Source: an uncultured Armatimonadota bacterium (GTDB lineage: Bacteria > Armatimonadota > Armatimonadia > Armatimonadales > Armatimonadaceae). From it: a DNA stretch of 8,668 nt. The number at the start of each line of letters is the position of its first letter. The first letter of the stretch is position 1. The position numbers and the translations under genes are program-made. The stretch is from NCBI GenBank assembly GCA_903915615.1, contig CAIWTR010000093.1:1-8668 (forward strand), read 5' to 3'. The notes under the pieces are model-generated. The model did no database searches, was not told where the DNA came from, and saw nothing but the letters and a program-made list of their open reading frames with translations. Shown here in pieces: positions 7,128-8,668 of the stretch.

Positions 7128-7364
7128 TTACTTAGTCGTTGGTGCTGCTGCGGCTCCGCCGCCCGCCTTTGGCCCGGTGGCGTTTGCTCCGCCCATGCGT
7201 TTCGAGAATTCAGCAGCGACATCCGGTGGCATCCCGCCGGGTCCCGTGTTGGCTTTCTGCTTTGCCTGCGTACCATTTGTGACGAGGACAAAGACTCCAG
7301 AGATGACAGCGATGGTGGCGATGACAACGAGGATGAGTGTCACAGGTGAGACGGATTGTTTCAT
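7128..7364 (-). CDS. Small single-pass membrane protein with Gly/Pro-rich tail, unknown function
   Basis: A 78-residue protein. MKQSVSPV is followed by a hydrophobic segment (about 8-29), which makes a membrane anchor with the C-terminus probably outside. After it come a short basic stretch (QAKQK, 33-37), the block GPGGMPPDVAAEFSKRMGG (41-59), and a low-complexity Gly/Ala tail ending PTTK. I do not recognise a family with a known role. I recall short proteins of similar design in Armatimonadota genomes, but that is memory and was not checked. The ATG at 7364 is chosen because GAAGG lies 6 nt before it and a TTGACA promoter ends about 50 nt upstream; a longer frame to a TTG at 7445 would run through that promoter. 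The gene is followed by two head-less copies of its own 3' part and then, on the same strand, by the prepilin-like gene. Confidence 0.8.
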   Translation of the reverse strand: MKQSVSPVTLILVVIATIAVISGVFVLVTNGTQAKQKANTGPGGMPPDVAAEFSKRMGGANATGPKAGGGAAAAPTTK

Positions 7365-7415
7365 GGTGTACCTTCGTATAGACGCATCGTTGCGTCCAGG
7401 ATCAGCATTCGTTAC

Positions 7416-7445
7416 ATCGTACGAAGCATCCTTTGTAATTGTCAA
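7416..7445 (-). promoter_or_regulatory. Sigma-70-type promoter of the small membrane-protein gene
   Basis: On the minus strand a perfect -35 box TTGACA (7445-7440) is followed after 18 bp by TACGAT (7421-7416), which matches four of six bases of the -10 consensus. The start point would fall near 7408, leaving a leader of about 44 nt with GAAGG before the ATG at 7364. With no terminator seen before 5742, transcripts from here could also cover the repeat copies and the prepilin-like gene. Confidence 0.6.
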
Positions 7446-7889
7446 ATCTATCTGGTGTCAGATCTGGAGAATACAATTCAACACCTGAAAATCCTGCAAT
7501 TTGTGATTCCACCAGCTGATAGGGTTTTGTAACGCGGTCGGGTCACGCAACGTCCATTTGTCGCTTGGTAACCACAAAGGCCTACAGCTCTGTTTGGATA
7601 CTCCATTTTCAGTACATGGACGGGGCAAAAACCAGCGTTCAAATACCGCTGCGATGTGAAGTGTTAGCGTACTTCGCGGTGACGTGGTGTTACCGGGATT
7701 GCAGGATAAATTCCCTACCGGCTCTATCTTGTTAGTCACGCTACATGGTTCCCGCGCGTATTCCTTATATAGCGTCCAAAATTGCACAGGAACCAGCCAT
7801 TAATTCGGCCCCGTTTGGGAAACCAAAAGCGTAGAATAAACGTCTGAAGTAGTGTAGGGAAAATAGCCATCCCACACGACAATAAAATC
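7446..7889. other. Divergent intergenic region, about 440 bp
   Basis: This region lies between the minus-strand small gene and the plus-strand secreted-protein gene and should hold control signals for both. Next to the minus-strand promoter is a direct repeat ATCTGG at 7450-7455 and 7462-7467 (12-bp period), the second overlapping the palindrome CAGATCTG (7459-7466); this could be a regulator site. On the plus strand TAGAAT (7832-7837), about 53 nt before the ATG, could be a -10 box but has no good -35. The region is more AT-rich than the flanking genes. I see no RNA gene. A frame on the minus strand (7458-7787) has no recognisable features. Confidence 0.4.
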
Positions 7890-8668
7890 ATGGAAACAAA
7901 CATCAAAGGAAAGCAGCCAAAATGCACCAACCGGGTCACCCCGCTGGTACAGCCACTTAGCTGCGTCATCGCCCTAAGCATTGTCGTTTCTGTGACCCCT
8001 GCCGTGCATGCCCAGACGGTGTTCAACACGTCTGCCGCGCCTCGTGGCCTGACAAACCTTGCACCACCATCCCAGATGTCCGATGCCTTCCTTGGCCAGG
8101 ACAAAAAGGGCCCCTATGTTTTGTCCTACCGTAACTTCCTCTTTGGACCGGGTCAGCCGGTCTGGGTAACGGTGGACAATGTCCCTCAGCGTACAGCTGC
8201 CTATGTCCTTGACACAGCAACCGGCGAGATCACATTTGACCGTGTTATCAAGCGCAGCGAAGTGATTCGTGTTTCCTACGGCTATTACCCGGAGTCATCC
8301 CAGCGCAACGCCAACCCATCTCAGGCTGCGCCGCTGACATTCCGTCTGGCTGCCCTCGGAATGGGCAACCTCAACATGACGACATTCACTGGTGGCACCG
8401 GTGACAATATGCCGCGCTTGGTCCTTGGCTATGCCGGCAAGCAAAACGTCATGGGCGGCGGCTTGTCGACAGACTTCTACTACGCTCCGGAGACGGCAGC
8501 GCCAGGTGGTGTTGCGGGTAAGTCGGGTGCAGAAAACCTTGCCGGCGTAAAGCTGGGCTATAAGGGTGGCACCGCCAAAAGCGGCATCGACGTTGGCTTC
8601 CAACGCGGCGGTAAGCAGTTCGCTCCGCAGTTTGGCAAGACGTTTGGCATGACGGATGCCCTACAGGC
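7890..8668 (+). CDS. Secreted beta-rich protein, probably outer-surface or outer-membrane, C-terminus beyond the window
   Basis: The only plus-strand gene: 259 codons are visible and the frame is open to the right edge. Residues 1-42 form a signal peptide with an extended basic n-region (METNIKGKQPKCTNR), a hydrophobic core (about 19-38) and a likely cleavage AVHA-Q at 41-42. Residues about 75-135 read PYVLSYRNFLFGPGQPVWVT and later YVLDTATGEITFDRVI then RVSYGYYP. The Y-x-L-D-x-x-T-G-x-I-x-F pattern is known from beta-sandwich modules of large bacterial surface proteins. From about residue 150, short alternating strands rich in Gly, Tyr and Phe (RLVLGYAGKQNVMGGG, AGVKLGYKGG, GIDVGFQRGG) suggest beta-barrel or repeat strands. 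An in-frame TGA at 7845-7847 limits the start, and the ATG at 7890 is the first that gives the whole signal peptide, although no clear Shine-Dalgarno precedes it. I cannot name a family; an outer-membrane or cell-surface role is inference. Confidence 0.8.
   Translation, partial: METNIKGKQPKCTNRVTPLVQPLSCVIALSIVVSVTPAVHAQTVFNTSAAPRGLTNLAPPSQMSDAFLGQDKKGPYVLSYRNFLFGPGQPVWVTVDNVPQRTAAYVLDTATGEITFDRVIKRSEVIRVSYGYYPESSQRNANPSQAAPLTFRLAALGMGNLNMTTFTGGTGDNMPRLVLGYAGKQNVMGGGLSTDFYYAPETAAPGGVAGKSGAENLAGVKLGYKGGTAKSGIDVGFQRGGKQFAPQFGKTFGMTDALQ

Larger units (their letters stand above)
6720..7319. repeat. Three-unit tandem repeat (177, 210 and 213 bp) made from a small membrane-protein gene
   Basis: Units run 6720-6896, 6897-7106 and 7107-7319; on the plus strand each begins with a near copy of GTAGGAATCCCTCAACGCA. 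In minus-strand terms each unit goes from codon 16 of the small gene, through its stop codon, to 21 nt beyond it. The rightmost unit is the 3' part of the intact gene. The other two were joined by duplication that fused the sequence just after the stop to codon 16, losing the start. All three lengths are multiples of three. Unit 1 lacks 33 bp (11 codons) relative to unit 2, and unit 3 has one more codon than unit 2. Confidence 0.93.

Noticed and set aside
6720..7319. CRISPR-like array
   Set aside because: The repeat units are about 200 bp, directly adjacent without spacers, and are coding copies of the neighbouring gene.
7365..7445. N-terminal extension of the small membrane protein to a TTG at 7445
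   Set aside because: The extension would be read from within the TTGACA -35 box, has no ribosome site, and adds a polar stretch before the membrane segment. The ATG at 7364 has a good Shine-Dalgarno.
7458..7787. Minus-strand frame of 109 codons in the intergenic region, GTG start
   Set aside because: It has no Shine-Dalgarno, no recognisable motif or composition of a real protein, and occupies a region expected to carry control signals. I cannot fully exclude a small orphan gene.
7736..8104. Minus-strand frame overlapping the start of the secreted-protein gene
   Set aside because: It is antisense to the signal peptide and early coding sequence of the plus-strand gene and has no motif.

Overview
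The window looks like a piece of an Armatimonadota (formerly Armatimonadetes) chromosome or a close relative. The best clue is the protein at 5771-6604. It is a prepilin-like DUF1559 protein whose N-terminus (FTLIELLVVIAIIAILAAI, then LFPVFAQAREAARQTACLSN) and H-X9-DG C-terminal motif have the form seen in large paralogous families of Armatimonadota, Planctomycetota and Verrucomicrobiota; the LFPVFAQARE wording is most typical of Armatimonadota. This taxonomic reading is inference from remembered family patterns, since no search was possible.

Layout, right to left along the minus strand, which carries nearly everything. A likely four-gene operon runs from 5357 to the left edge: a Wzt-type polysaccharide-export ABC ATPase (4125-5357), a CsaB-type polysaccharide pyruvyltransferase (3032-4120), a secreted M1 zinc aminopeptidase (822-2984), and a Gfo/Idh/MocA NAD(P)-dependent oxidoreductase cut by the window edge (1-820). 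Gaps are 4, 47 and 1 bp. The first two genes point to making, pyruvylating and exporting a cell-surface glycan, such as the pyruvylated secondary wall polymer that anchors SLH-domain proteins. The matching permease (Wzm) is not in the window.

Upstream of that operon is a 413-bp gap (5358-5770) holding a candidate -10 box and a 111-bp, 97% identical copy of the 3' end plus terminator hairpin of the neighbouring DUF1559 gene. Next come the intact DUF1559 gene (5771-6604) with a good intrinsic terminator, and a small membrane-protein gene (7128-7364). Behind the small gene lie two head-less tandem copies (units of 213, 210 and 177 bp) that remain open and in the same frame, separated only by stop codons. 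A TTGACA promoter sits in front of the small gene.

A roughly 450-bp divergent intergenic region (7446-7889) separates this from a plus-strand gene (7890 to the right edge). That gene encodes a large secreted, beta-rich protein of unrecognised family.

I see no CRISPR array, tRNA, rRNA, transposase or defence system. The most unusual structures are the two local duplications: the tandem array of the small gene and the duplicated 3' end with its terminator.
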